DNA of 45,921 nt, from positions 1-45,921 of the forward strand of contig CAYRXH010000011.1 in assembly GCA_964428185.1 (NCBI GenBank), given 5' to 3'. A program made the position numbers and the translations under genes. Origin of the DNA: CAYMAZ01 sp964428185. Lineage in GTDB: Bacteria > Bacteroidota > Bacteroidia > Bacteroidales > DTU049. Below the pieces are notes generated by a model. It did no database searches and was not told the DNA's origin. It saw only the letters and a list, made by a program, of their open reading frames with translations. This document shows, one piece after another, positions 9,410-17,246 of the stretch. The stretch's first letter is position 1. Each line of letters opens with the position of its first letter.

Positions 9410-11845
9410 TTACATAGCGACTCTGAAACTAAGTGTAAAGCTAAGATTATCGCTCATCTCGGGCAGGGCATAGTGGCCAAATCTGTAGAATGTGGCTATC
9501 CCAAACGAATAGAGATTCACACGAAGGATATTGTCTATTATCAAGCCACCCTCATATATTCCTTCTACAGGGGCTTCTACAATTCTGTTTCTGTGACGTT
9601 GAGGTTCTCTCACCGAGCCTATTGCCCCATTCAGTGCCAAAGTTAGAGATGGAGCGAAAAATTTCGTTCTGAACAACAGTTTCCCAAAATCATGTCTGAA
9701 AAAGCCATACAGGTATCTGTCTGACACAAATTCATTCATCCTCACTGTAAGAAAACTACTAGGAACATAAATCCCAAACTTCCTGAATGCTGCGGGTATG
9801 ACTCTCATGAACGGATAGGGCACCGGACGATCAATAAATCCTGCCTGCAATACAACATCAGTTGTTCCAAAGTATTTTGTATAGAACTTTTTCCGCATCC
9901 ATACATCAATTGCGTTATAAGCTGTTGCATCAGGCATTTCTATTCCTCTTTGATATTCAATTTTCAACTGAGGTTTTGGTGTCTGAGATACCAATCCAAT
10001 CTGATAATCAAGCCCTCTGATCATTTTAACATTCGGATCATAGTGGAATCCGGCAGAAACTCTGAACGCATGAAAGAGATCGCTTCCAATAAACACATTC
10101 TCTCCTTCAGAACCAAAGGAATAATCGTCTCCTGATATGAAACGAATATCAGAAACAGACGCAAACAGCATACTATTTCTGAATGCCCTGCCTGAAATCT
10201 GAACAAGATATTCCTCATAATAATCCATAAGATCAACAAGAAAAGTCCGATATGAACCCGGGTCAATCAATGAATTCTGGGAATCAAAGAACTGTTTCCC
10301 TCCACTTTCAGAAACGTCATAACTATATACAGCTTTCACAGTCAAGTCTCTAAAGTCAGTGTTGACATATTTCAGAAACCCTCCATATTTATACTTTTTA
10401 TCCAGAAACCCGTAAGCACCTCTTATTCCCAGACTGAACCCATCGAAAAGCCGCTCATTTGTTTCAATCCCCAAGCCTGTTCTCCAACCTTCGAAATCAT
10501 TAAAATTGACAACATCAAGTATCGGAATATTGAAAATCCAGACCGGGACTTCTGCCGACATTGCAATCTTCATCATTCCAAGTATTCGATCAAAATTATT
10601 TTCTTTTCCAATGCTATCCAGATACAAATATGTTACTGAATCTTTGATACTTCCATAGTCCTTTTTGTAATCTTTGATCAGATTTTGCGATTCCGAATCT
10701 CTTTCATCGTAAACAATCTGTGCATCTGAAAAATCTCTCTTTTTCAGAGGGGGGTTAATTTCAATTTCAGAAATATATGTCCTCCCCTGCCCATAGAGTT
10801 CAAGTTTATTCAGTGACACATTTTTAAACAACAAATCAGTGTTCAGTTGAGAAGGAAACCATGATGCTGCAGTCCCTGACCTGGCATATTGCTGTTGTAT
10901 TCTGATTCCGAATCCAGTTTCATCCTGCGCAGGTGCAGCAGTGACATTCTGTATTGCCCATCGGTCCGTATGAATATACAATAAGCCTTCCAGTCCATCG
11001 AAATTTTTTCCCTTGAGTGGTCTGTATGAGATAACAAAAATGCTATCCCTATTATCATACAGTGTGTCTTCCAGCAAGAACAGATATTTCGAAGATGAAC
11101 CGGCACTCACAGGATTGACATATTCTTTGTCTGAAATTGTGATCAGATCATCATAAAATGAGAAGGATTGCATTTGACTCATTAACAGTGTAAACAAGGG
11201 GTCTGAAAAACCTGCTACTCTCGATGCTATGACCTTTTCCTCAGAAAAATCAGGCTGTAAAAACTTTCTTTCAGAAACACTTTCCATTAAAAACAAAAAA
11301 TGCTTTTCAAAAAACTCAAGATATGCTGTCCAGCTTGTGTCATTTAGTTCAGCAGCCTTTTGTCTGATGTACTCCATATCAGGTGTTACAACAAACCTAT
11401 TGTAGCTCACATATGAAAAGCTATTCAGTTTCAAAGGGTTATTCACATCTCTGTAAACAATTGCACTGTCAATAATTCTGTGAGCAGGATTGATGCCCGG
11501 GAGTACGATAAATTCATTCAGTTGAAATGCAGAAGGCTTCATTTCAATAAAAATTTCCTGCTGAGCTTGAATATCAAGAGCTTTTGTTTCATACCCCACA
11601 TACGAGATTGTAATCTTTTCGGGTTTAGTTGTTGAGTAAATGGAAAATTTCCCATCCAGATCAGATATTCCACCCTCAGTTCCATTATTTAAAACAATAT
11701 TGACAAAAGGCAGTGGCTCTTTGCTTAAAGAATCAATGACAAGTCCATAAATCCTATATGTTTGTGAATGAACCGAAAGGATGCACAGAAAGAAAATAAT
11801 TATCGGTAACAAAAATCTTTTCAACCCGTCAAAGGAAATGTTCAT
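9410..11845 (-). CDS. DUF5686 / CarboxypepD_reg-like outer-membrane protein
   Basis: A predicted outer-membrane barrel of 811 aa with unknown molecular role. Residues 1-28 form a signal peptide ending near SVHSQ. Residues 30-105 match the carboxypeptidase regulatory-like beta sandwich (YGLVIDSLSKEPLPFVNIVL, GGISDLDGKFSI, ISYVGYETK). The remainder is the DUF5686 region, with a soluble part and then a barrel rich in aromatic strands ending in LSFTLSFRVAM. Unlike a TonB receptor it has no recognisable plug domain. It is convergent with sprA (8-base gap) and divergent from the porG operon, with which it shares a 118-base control region. The ATG at 11845 gives a good signal peptide and follows a perfect -7 box. 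Confidence 0.85.
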   Translation of the reverse strand: MNISFDGLKRFLLPIIIFFLCILSVHSQTYRIYGLVIDSLSKEPLPFVNIVLNNGTEGGISDLDGKFSIYSTTKPEKITISYVGYETKALDIQAQQEIFIEMKPSAFQLNEFIVLPGINPAHRIIDSAIVYRDVNNPLKLNSFSYVSYNRFVVTPDMEYIRQKAAELNDTSWTAYLEFFEKHFLFLMESVSERKFLQPDFSEEKVIASRVAGFSDPLFTLLMSQMQSFSFYDDLITISDKEYVNPVSAGSSSKYLFLLEDTLYDNRDSIFVISYRPLKGKNFDGLEGLLYIHTDRWAIQNVTAAPAQDETGFGIRIQQQYARSGTAASWFPSQLNTDLLFKNVSLNKLELYGQGRTYISEIEINPPLKKRDFSDAQIVYDERDSESQNLIKDYKKDYGSIKDSVTYLYLDSIGKENNFDRILGMMKIAMSAEVPVWIFNIPILDVVNFNDFEGWRTGLGIETNERLFDGFSLGIRGAYGFLDKKYKYGGFLKYVNTDFRDLTVKAVYSYDVSESGGKQFFDSQNSLIDPGSYRTFLVDLMDYYEEYLVQISGRAFRNSMLFASVSDIRFISGDDYSFGSEGENVFIGSDLFHAFRVSAGFHYDPNVKMIRGLDYQIGLVSQTPKPQLKIEYQRGIEMPDATAYNAIDVWMRKKFYTKYFGTTDVVLQAGFIDRPVPYPFMRVIPAAFRKFGIYVPSSFLTVRMNEFVSDRYLYGFFRHDFGKLLFRTKFFAPSLTLALNGAIGSVREPQRHRNRIVEAPVEGIYEGGLIIDNILRVNLYSFGIATFYRFGHYALPEMSDNLSFTLSFRVAM

Positions 11846-11882
11846 AACATATGTTTTTAAATAGCAGTAAATAAATTATTCT

Positions 11883-11900
11883 TAATTTTGCACAAATTTA
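11883..11900. promoter_or_regulatory. Two face-to-face -7 boxes between the DUF5686 gene and porG
   Basis: On + the bases 11883-11890 read TAATTTTG; on - the bases 11900-11893 read TAAATTTG. Both fit TAnnTTTG and they are only two bases apart, forming a near palindrome. The + box would feed porG (leader about 65 bases), the - box the DUF5686 gene (leader about 40 bases). Neither has a well-spaced -33 TTG. A TTG start for porG at 11888 would lie inside the + box and is therefore unlikely. Confidence 0.5.
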
Positions 11901-11962
11901 TTAAAATCATACTAAACAAAGCAGAATATCGTTTTGCAAGCATAAAAGAAGCAACAGTTCAG

Positions 11963-12829
11963 ATGAGATTACATATTGCCATTATATTCATGATCTATTG
12001 CTTTGCCGGAACAGCCACCCTCGCCCAGCGACATGAACTCGGTCTGTTCGGTGGAGGTTCATATTACATAGGTGATATCAATCCTAAAAAGCACTTTGCT
12101 CTCACCCAACCTTCTTTTGGATTAATTTACAGATATAATATGAATCCAAACTGGGCAATGAGGTTCAATATTTATCAGGGAAAAGTTGAAAGCAGTGATG
12201 CTGAAATCAGGTACAACCAACCCAGAAATCTAAGTTTCAGGTCAAATATCACTGAAATTGCCCTTGGGCTGGAGTTAAACTTTTTTGAATATAAAACCGG
12301 AGATCGCAAGCGACCTGCCTCACCTTTTATTTTTGCAGGCCTTGGATATTTCAAATTCAACCCGCAGGCAGAACTTGACGGACAGTGGTATGATCTTCAG
12401 CCTCTGGGAACAGAAGGACAGGGAACGACGAGCTATCCTGACAAAAAACCATACACTCTTGGCAGTTTTTCAATTCCATTTGGTGTTGGTGCAAAATTTA
12501 GCTTTGGAAAAACAGCCTGCATAGCAATGGAATGGGGCATGAGAAAAACTTTCACAGATTATCTTGATGATATCAGCACAACATATGCAGATCCGCTCAT
12601 TCTCTCAGCTGAAAATTCTCCAACAGCTGCACAGCTTGCTGACAGAACTATTTTCGGACCTGGGGAAGAGCCTGTAAGTAATGTTGGCAAACAACGGGGA
12701 GACAGTTCAACAAATGACTGGTATTCATTTGCCGGTATAACCGTCACCTTTAAGATAAATACAAGAAAAGACATTTGTGAGGGAATGTCCCGCAGCAAAA
12801 GAAAATATAAAGATTACAAATACGATTAA
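11963..12829 (+). CDS. porG: PorG-like T9SS outer-membrane protein (DUF6089), copy 1
   Basis: PorG is the outer-membrane barrel that in Porphyromonas anchors the PorK/PorN ring of the type IX system. This 288-aa protein has a signal peptide MRLHIAIIFMIYCFAGTATL-AQ, then barrel strands. Family motifs include GSYYIGDIN, FIFAGLGYFKFNPQA, WYDLQPLGTEGQG, IPFGVGAKFSF, MRKTFTDYLDDISTTY and GKQRGDSS. I chose the ATG at 11963; a frame-compatible TTG at 11888 would add 25 residues before the signal peptide and overlaps a promoter box. uppS starts 21 bases downstream, the usual order for this family. A second family member lies at 32386. Confidence 0.85.
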   Translation: MRLHIAIIFMIYCFAGTATLAQRHELGLFGGGSYYIGDINPKKHFALTQPSFGLIYRYNMNPNWAMRFNIYQGKVESSDAEIRYNQPRNLSFRSNITEIALGLELNFFEYKTGDRKRPASPFIFAGLGYFKFNPQAELDGQWYDLQPLGTEGQGTTSYPDKKPYTLGSFSIPFGVGAKFSFGKTACIAMEWGMRKTFTDYLDDISTTYADPLILSAENSPTAAQLADRTIFGPGEEPVSNVGKQRGDSSTNDWYSFAGITVTFKINTRKDICEGMSRSKRKYKDYKYD

Positions 12830-12850
12830 CAGTATCTGAAACATCTGATC

Positions 12851-13588
12851 ATGACAACCATCATTCCTGATTTTCCCATAATACCTCAGCATATTGCTAT
12901 CATCATGGACGGAAACGGCCGTTGGGCAAAATCACAAGGGATGGAGCGGATTTATGGTCATCAGAAAGGAGTGGAAACAGTAAGAAAAATTGTGGAAACT
13001 TCTGTTAAAACCGGAATACGTTTTCTCAGCCTATTTGCATTTTCTGTTGAAAACTGGAACCGGCCACAGACTGAGATAGATGCTCTTATGGAATTGCTGA
13101 TCCTTGCCATTGAAAGAGAATTACCCGACCTTCAGAATAACAACATTATCCTTAAGACAATCGGTGACATTGATCGCCTTCCTGAACATTGCAGAAAATC
13201 TATCCGTGAAAGTATTGACAAAACATCCTCAAATTCAGGGATGACACTGATAATTGCACTCAGTTACAGTGGAAAATGGGACATCCTTCAGGCAACCCGG
13301 CATTTTGCGGCACATTGCATAGACAATAAAATATCTCCGGATGCTCTTGATGACGAACTTTTCTCTTCTTATCTTTCTACTTCCGGAATTCCAGATCCTG
13401 AATTGTTGATAAGAACCAGCGGTGAAACAAGAATCAGTAACTTTTTTCTGTGGCAATGTGCATACAGTGAAATGTATTTTTCTTCAAAATTTTGGCCTGA
13501 TTTTTCTGAAGAAGACTTTTATATTGCCCTGCATTATTTTAATAGCCGTGAACGACGTTTCGGCAAAACCAGTGAACAATTACTCTAA
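12851..13588 (+). CDS. uppS: Isoprenyl transferase (undecaprenyl diphosphate synthase)
   Basis: Cis-prenyltransferase that adds isopentenyl units to farnesyl diphosphate to make the undecaprenyl carrier used for peptidoglycan and O-antigen. The length of 245 aa is typical. The catalytic Asp lies in IIMDGNGRWA (D20), followed by R and GH motifs (IYGHQKGVE), SLFAFSVENWNRP near 60-72, and the C-terminal LLIRTSGETRISNFFLWQ near 186-203, where the Arg/Ser residues bind diphosphate. The usual Leu after the second T/R position in the family phrase RTSGE-RLSNF is Ile here. bamA begins 9 bases after the stop, so the two are almost certainly co-transcribed with porG. Confidence 0.95.
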   Translation: MTTIIPDFPIIPQHIAIIMDGNGRWAKSQGMERIYGHQKGVETVRKIVETSVKTGIRFLSLFAFSVENWNRPQTEIDALMELLILAIERELPDLQNNNIILKTIGDIDRLPEHCRKSIRESIDKTSSNSGMTLIIALSYSGKWDILQATRHFAAHCIDNKISPDALDDELFSSYLSTSGIPDPELLIRTSGETRISNFFLWQCAYSEMYFSSKFWPDFSEEDFYIALHYFNSRERRFGKTSEQLL

Positions 13589-13597
13589 AGATCCATC

Positions 13598-16114
13598 ATG
13601 ACTTTTCAACCGAAACTTTTAACTATCACTTTGATTTTTTGTCTGACAGCAGCACTCTCATCAACTGCACAGGTGAGAATTGACTATAATAACCCCAAAC
13701 AATATGAAATCGGGGGAATCACAGTAAGTGGTGCGAACTTTATTGATCCATCGGTCATTATTTTGATTTCTTCATTATCTGTCGGCTCACAAATCACAGT
13801 TCCGGGAGATGAAATTGTGAAAGCTATCAACAATCTCTGGGAACAAGGATTGTTTGGCTCTGTAGATATTTATGCTACCGCTGTTCAAGGTAATTTTATT
13901 TTTCTGAATATTCACCTAGAAGAAAAACCAAGACTCAGCAAATATTCAATCAATGGTGTCAGCAAATCTGAAGCATCCACACTTCGTGAAAAACTGAAAA
14001 TCAGTCAGAATGATGTATTGAGCGACAACCTCCTGATGTCAGCAAAAAGAATCATTAAAGAACATTATATTGAGAAGGGTTTTCTTAATACTGAAGTCAC
14101 CTACAGTATGCAGACTGACACTTCCAAATCAAATTCAATGATTCTGGATTTTCAAGTGAAGAAAAATGAAAAAATGAAAATCCAGTCAATCAATATTGAA
14201 GGAAACTCTTCGCTGAGTGACAGACAGATAAAAAGAATGCTTAAAAACACAAAAGAAAAGCGACTATGGAGAGTATGGAAAAATTCCAGGTATATCAAAT
14301 CAGATTTTAAAACTGACAAATCAGCAATCATTGAAAAATATAATGAAAAAGGATACAGAGATGCTCTGATTGTCAAAGACAGCATGTATATTATTGATGA
14401 CAAGAATATAGCTATTGATATTCAGATCGAAGAAGGGAATCAGTTTCATATTAGAAATGTAAACTGGATTGGCAATATTAAATATTCAGATGAAAAACTC
14501 AATGAAGTCTTTAGAATTAAAAAAGGGGATGTATATAATCAGAAAGACATTGATACATATCTTTATATGAGCCAGGATGGGGTTGATATTCATTCCCTCT
14601 ATATGGACGATGGATATCTCTTTTTCTCCGCAAGGCCAGTTGAAACTGTTGTAGAAAACGACTCCATAGATCTATCAATAATTATATATGAAGGGCAACA
14701 GGCATACATCAACAGAGTGACAGTTTCAGGCAATACAAGAACCCACGACAGGGTTGTACTGCGTGAAGTAAGAACCAAGCCCGGTCAATTATTTAGTCGT
14801 GCCGACCTGATTCGTACCCAAAGAGAGCTTATTCAGTTGAAATATTTTAATCAGGAGACTCTGAATGTTGACATACAGCCAAATCCGCAGGACGGGACAG
14901 TGGATATTGAGTATATCGTTGAAGAACAATCCACTGACCAGCTTGAGTTGTCAGGTGGATGGGGACTTGGAAGAATTGTAGGAACTCTTGGTGTTTCTTT
15001 TAACAATTTTTCCATCCACGACCTGTTTAAACCCGAAGCATGGAAGCCTGTTCCTTCAGGAAACGGCCAAACTCTTTCAGTCAGAGCACAGAGTAACGGT
15101 GCATATTTTCAGTCCTACAATTTATCTTTTACAGAACCATGGCTTGGAGGTAAAAAACCAAATGCATTCAGTTTCGGCATTTACCATTCAATTCAAACCA
15201 ATGGCGTAACCAGAAAAGAAGATGGCACAGTCAATGATTATGGAACCACTCTGAAACGGCAGCACATCAAGATTTCAGGTGTCAGCCTTGGATTGGGAAT
15301 TCGTCTCAAGTGGCCTGATGACTATTTTATTGCCTATTTTTCAACGAGTTATCAGCATTACAATGTGAATGATTTCAATGTTTTTTCCTTTAGTTCAGGC
15401 TATTCTAATAATTTAAGCGGAAGTATTTCATTGAGCAGAAACTCTGTAGATGCTCCAATTTACCCCAGACGCGGATCAGATATCTCCCTGATGGTTCAGT
15501 TTTCTCCTCCATATTCACAGTTCAGTGATAAAGACTGGAGCGAAGCAACTGATCAGGAGAAATATCTGTGGCTTGAATATCATAAATGGAAATTTACTTC
15601 TTCGTTTTTTACAAGATTGGCAGGAAATTTGGTTGTGAACACCCGCGCCCGGTTCGGTTTTCTGGGTTTATACAACAGAGATCTCGGGCTATCGCCCTTT
15701 GAAAGATTTTATGTAGGTGGAGACGGACTCTCAGGATTTTCTCTTGATGGCAGGGAACTCGTTGGTATGCGTGGATACAGCAACAATTCTCTGACACCCA
15801 AAGATGCAGCAGGCTATTATATTGGCGGAACAATTTTCAGCAAATATACCATGGAAATGCGATACCCACTGTCACTCAATCCTATGGCTACAATTTATGT
15901 GTTGTCATTTCTGGAAGCAGGTAATTCATGGCTTGATTTCAGCACATTCAATCCTTTCGACATTAAACGTTCTGCAGGTATTGGCGTTCGCTTATATATG
16001 CCATTCTTCGGAATTCTTGGACTTGACTGGGGCTATGGATTTGATGAAATTCCCAATAATGCAGGAGCAAACAAAGGTCAGTTCCACTTCTCCATAAATC
16101 ATTCAATTGATTAA
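13598..16114 (+). CDS. bamA: Outer-membrane protein assembly factor BamA
   Basis: Central Omp85 insertase that folds beta-barrel proteins into the outer membrane. It is 838 aa with a signal peptide ending at SSTAQ (about residue 25). About five POTRA repeats fill residues 30-450, visible as IGGITVSGANFIDP, YSINGVSKSEAS, IQSINIEGNSSLSDRQ, IRNVNWIGNIKYSDE and INRVTVSGNTRTHDRVVLRE. The barrel occupies roughly 460-838 and carries the conserved loop-6 motif as GMRGYS near 722. It lies in the order uppS-bamA-ompH-ompH, as in many Bacteroidota. The start ATG at 13598 gives a clean signal peptide. Confidence 0.95.
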   Translation: MTFQPKLLTITLIFCLTAALSSTAQVRIDYNNPKQYEIGGITVSGANFIDPSVIILISSLSVGSQITVPGDEIVKAINNLWEQGLFGSVDIYATAVQGNFIFLNIHLEEKPRLSKYSINGVSKSEASTLREKLKISQNDVLSDNLLMSAKRIIKEHYIEKGFLNTEVTYSMQTDTSKSNSMILDFQVKKNEKMKIQSINIEGNSSLSDRQIKRMLKNTKEKRLWRVWKNSRYIKSDFKTDKSAIIEKYNEKGYRDALIVKDSMYIIDDKNIAIDIQIEEGNQFHIRNVNWIGNIKYSDEKLNEVFRIKKGDVYNQKDIDTYLYMSQDGVDIHSLYMDDGYLFFSARPVETVVENDSIDLSIIIYEGQQAYINRVTVSGNTRTHDRVVLREVRTKPGQLFSRADLIRTQRELIQLKYFNQETLNVDIQPNPQDGTVDIEYIVEEQSTDQLELSGGWGLGRIVGTLGVSFNNFSIHDLFKPEAWKPVPSGNGQTLSVRAQSNGAYFQSYNLSFTEPWLGGKKPNAFSFGIYHSIQTNGVTRKEDGTVNDYGTTLKRQHIKISGVSLGLGIRLKWPDDYFIAYFSTSYQHYNVNDFNVFSFSSGYSNNLSGSISLSRNSVDAPIYPRRGSDISLMVQFSPPYSQFSDKDWSEATDQEKYLWLEYHKWKFTSSFFTRLAGNLVVNTRARFGFLGLYNRDLGLSPFERFYVGGDGLSGFSLDGRELVGMRGYSNNSLTPKDAAGYYIGGTIFSKYTMEMRYPLSLNPMATIYVLSFLEAGNSWLDFSTFNPFDIKRSAGIGVRLYMPFFGILGLDWGYGFDEIPNNAGANKGQFHFSINHSID

Positions 16115-16135
16115 TAAAAAAATTAAAAACAAACC

Positions 16136-16142
16136 AGGAGGT
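16136..16142 (+). promoter_or_regulatory. Full Shine-Dalgarno sequence before the first ompH
   Basis: AGGAGGT lies 7 bases before the ATG at 16150. Most genes here start without any recognisable Shine-Dalgarno, as is usual in this phylum, so a complete match stands out and fixes this start. It may allow strong translation of the chaperone relative to bamA. Confidence 0.7.
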
Positions 16143-16149
16143 AAAAACA

Positions 16150-16665
16150 ATGAAAACAAAATTATTGATCACCGGAATCCTTTTTTTGAGTTTTTTCGTA
16201 TTTTCTCAGGCTCAGGTAAAAATTGCCATAATTGATACCGATTACATTCTCAATAAAATCCCGGAATACCAGACTGCTCAAAACACACTCGAAACACTAG
16301 CTGTTGAATGGCAGGAAGAAATTGAAAAAAAATTTGCTGAAATTGAAAAACTTTACAAAGCTTATCAAGCTGAAGCTGTGACGCTTCCGGAAGACATCAA
16401 AATTAAACGTCAGGATGAGATCATAGCAAAGGAAAAGGAAGTGAAAGATCTTCAGAAAAAACGATTTGGCACTGACGGCGATCTTTCCAAGAAACGTCAG
16501 GAACTTATTAAACCTATTCAGGACAGAGTTTATACTGCAATCGAAGAATTTGCCACAGAAGGAAATTACGGACTTGTTCTTGACAGTGCAAACTCATCAT
16601 TTATTATGTACGTGAATCCCAAAATGGATAAAAGTGATGACATCCTCTCAAAATTAGGGTATTAG
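16150..16665 (+). CDS. Skp/OmpH family periplasmic chaperone, copy 1
   Basis: Periplasmic chaperone that keeps unfolded outer-membrane proteins soluble on their way to BamA. It has 171 aa with a signal peptide ending FSQAQ (about residue 21-22), then VKIAIIDTDYILNKIPEYQTAQ typical of the family head. A long charged coiled coil spans about 40-130 (Glu/Lys-rich), and the chain returns to the head with ATEGNYGLVLDSANSSFIMYVNP. It sits 35 bases after bamA and 53 bases before a paralogue, a common tandem in Bacteroidota. Symbols skp or ompH are both in use for such genes, and I cannot decide orthology. Confidence 0.9.
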   Translation: MKTKLLITGILFLSFFVFSQAQVKIAIIDTDYILNKIPEYQTAQNTLETLAVEWQEEIEKKFAEIEKLYKAYQAEAVTLPEDIKIKRQDEIIAKEKEVKDLQKKRFGTDGDLSKKRQELIKPIQDRVYTAIEEFATEGNYGLVLDSANSSFIMYVNPKMDKSDDILSKLGY

Positions 16666-16683
16666 CAGAACGATAAATTGTTT

Positions 16684-16691
16684 TATATTTG
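16684..16691 (+). promoter_or_regulatory. -7 promoter box before the second ompH
   Basis: TATATTTG fits TAnnTTTG exactly and lies 28 bases before the ATG at 16719, in the 53-base gap between the tandem chaperone genes. No well-spaced -33 TTG is seen. It suggests the second copy can be transcribed separately from the operon. Confidence 0.4.
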
Positions 16692-16718
16692 CACAGAAAT
16701 TAAAAAAAAATAATAATT

Positions 16719-17240
16719 ATGAAAAAGATCATTCAAATCACTTTAATCTCATTATTTCTATTTTCGGGTCTGAGTTTTACAAATGCTCAAACAACAAAAC
16801 TGAAAGTTGGTCACATCAATTCCACTGAATTACTTCAAATGATGCCCGGAAAAGACTCAGCACAACAGGTTTTAACTCAATATGCTGCAGATCTGGAGCA
16901 ACAACTTAAGGTTATGAATCAGGAGTTTGAAACCAAATATCAGGAATATCAAGCCAATCAAACCAAATGGACTGAGATTGTCAGAAAATCCAAAGAGCAG
17001 GAACTTTTAGATCTTCAAAATAGAATACTTGAATTTCAGGAGGTTGCACAGGAAGATCTTCAGAATAAAGAAGCCGAACTCATTGCTCCCCTCTTGAAGC
17101 GTGCTCAGGATGCTATCAATGAAGTAGCAAAAGAAAAAGGATACACGTATATTCTTGATACTTCGACAGGAACCGTTCTCTATTTTGATGATGCAGATGA
17201 TATCATGCCCTTTGTCAAGAAAAAATTAGGCATCGAATAA
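16719..17240 (+). CDS. Skp/OmpH family periplasmic chaperone, copy 2
   Basis: A second 173-aa Skp-like chaperone. It has a signal peptide ending at TNAQ (about residue 24), the head strand LKVGHINSTELLQMMPGKDSAQ, a Gln/Glu-rich coiled coil at about 45-130, and a closing head segment KEKGYTYILDTSTGTVLYFDD. It resembles copy 1 in plan but differs throughout in sequence, so the duplication is old. A hairpin terminator 30 bases after its stop probably ends the porG-uppS-bamA-ompH transcript. Confidence 0.9.
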   Translation: MKKIIQITLISLFLFSGLSFTNAQTTKLKVGHINSTELLQMMPGKDSAQQVLTQYAADLEQQLKVMNQEFETKYQEYQANQTKWTEIVRKSKEQELLDLQNRILEFQEVAQEDLQNKEAELIAPLLKRAQDAINEVAKEKGYTYILDTSTGTVLYFDDADDIMPFVKKKLGIE

Positions 17241-17246
17241 TTCTGT

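Noticed and set aside
11888..11962. Upstream TTG start for porG copy 1
   Set aside because: The codon lies inside a perfect -7 promoter box and would place 25 charged residues before an otherwise ideal signal peptide.
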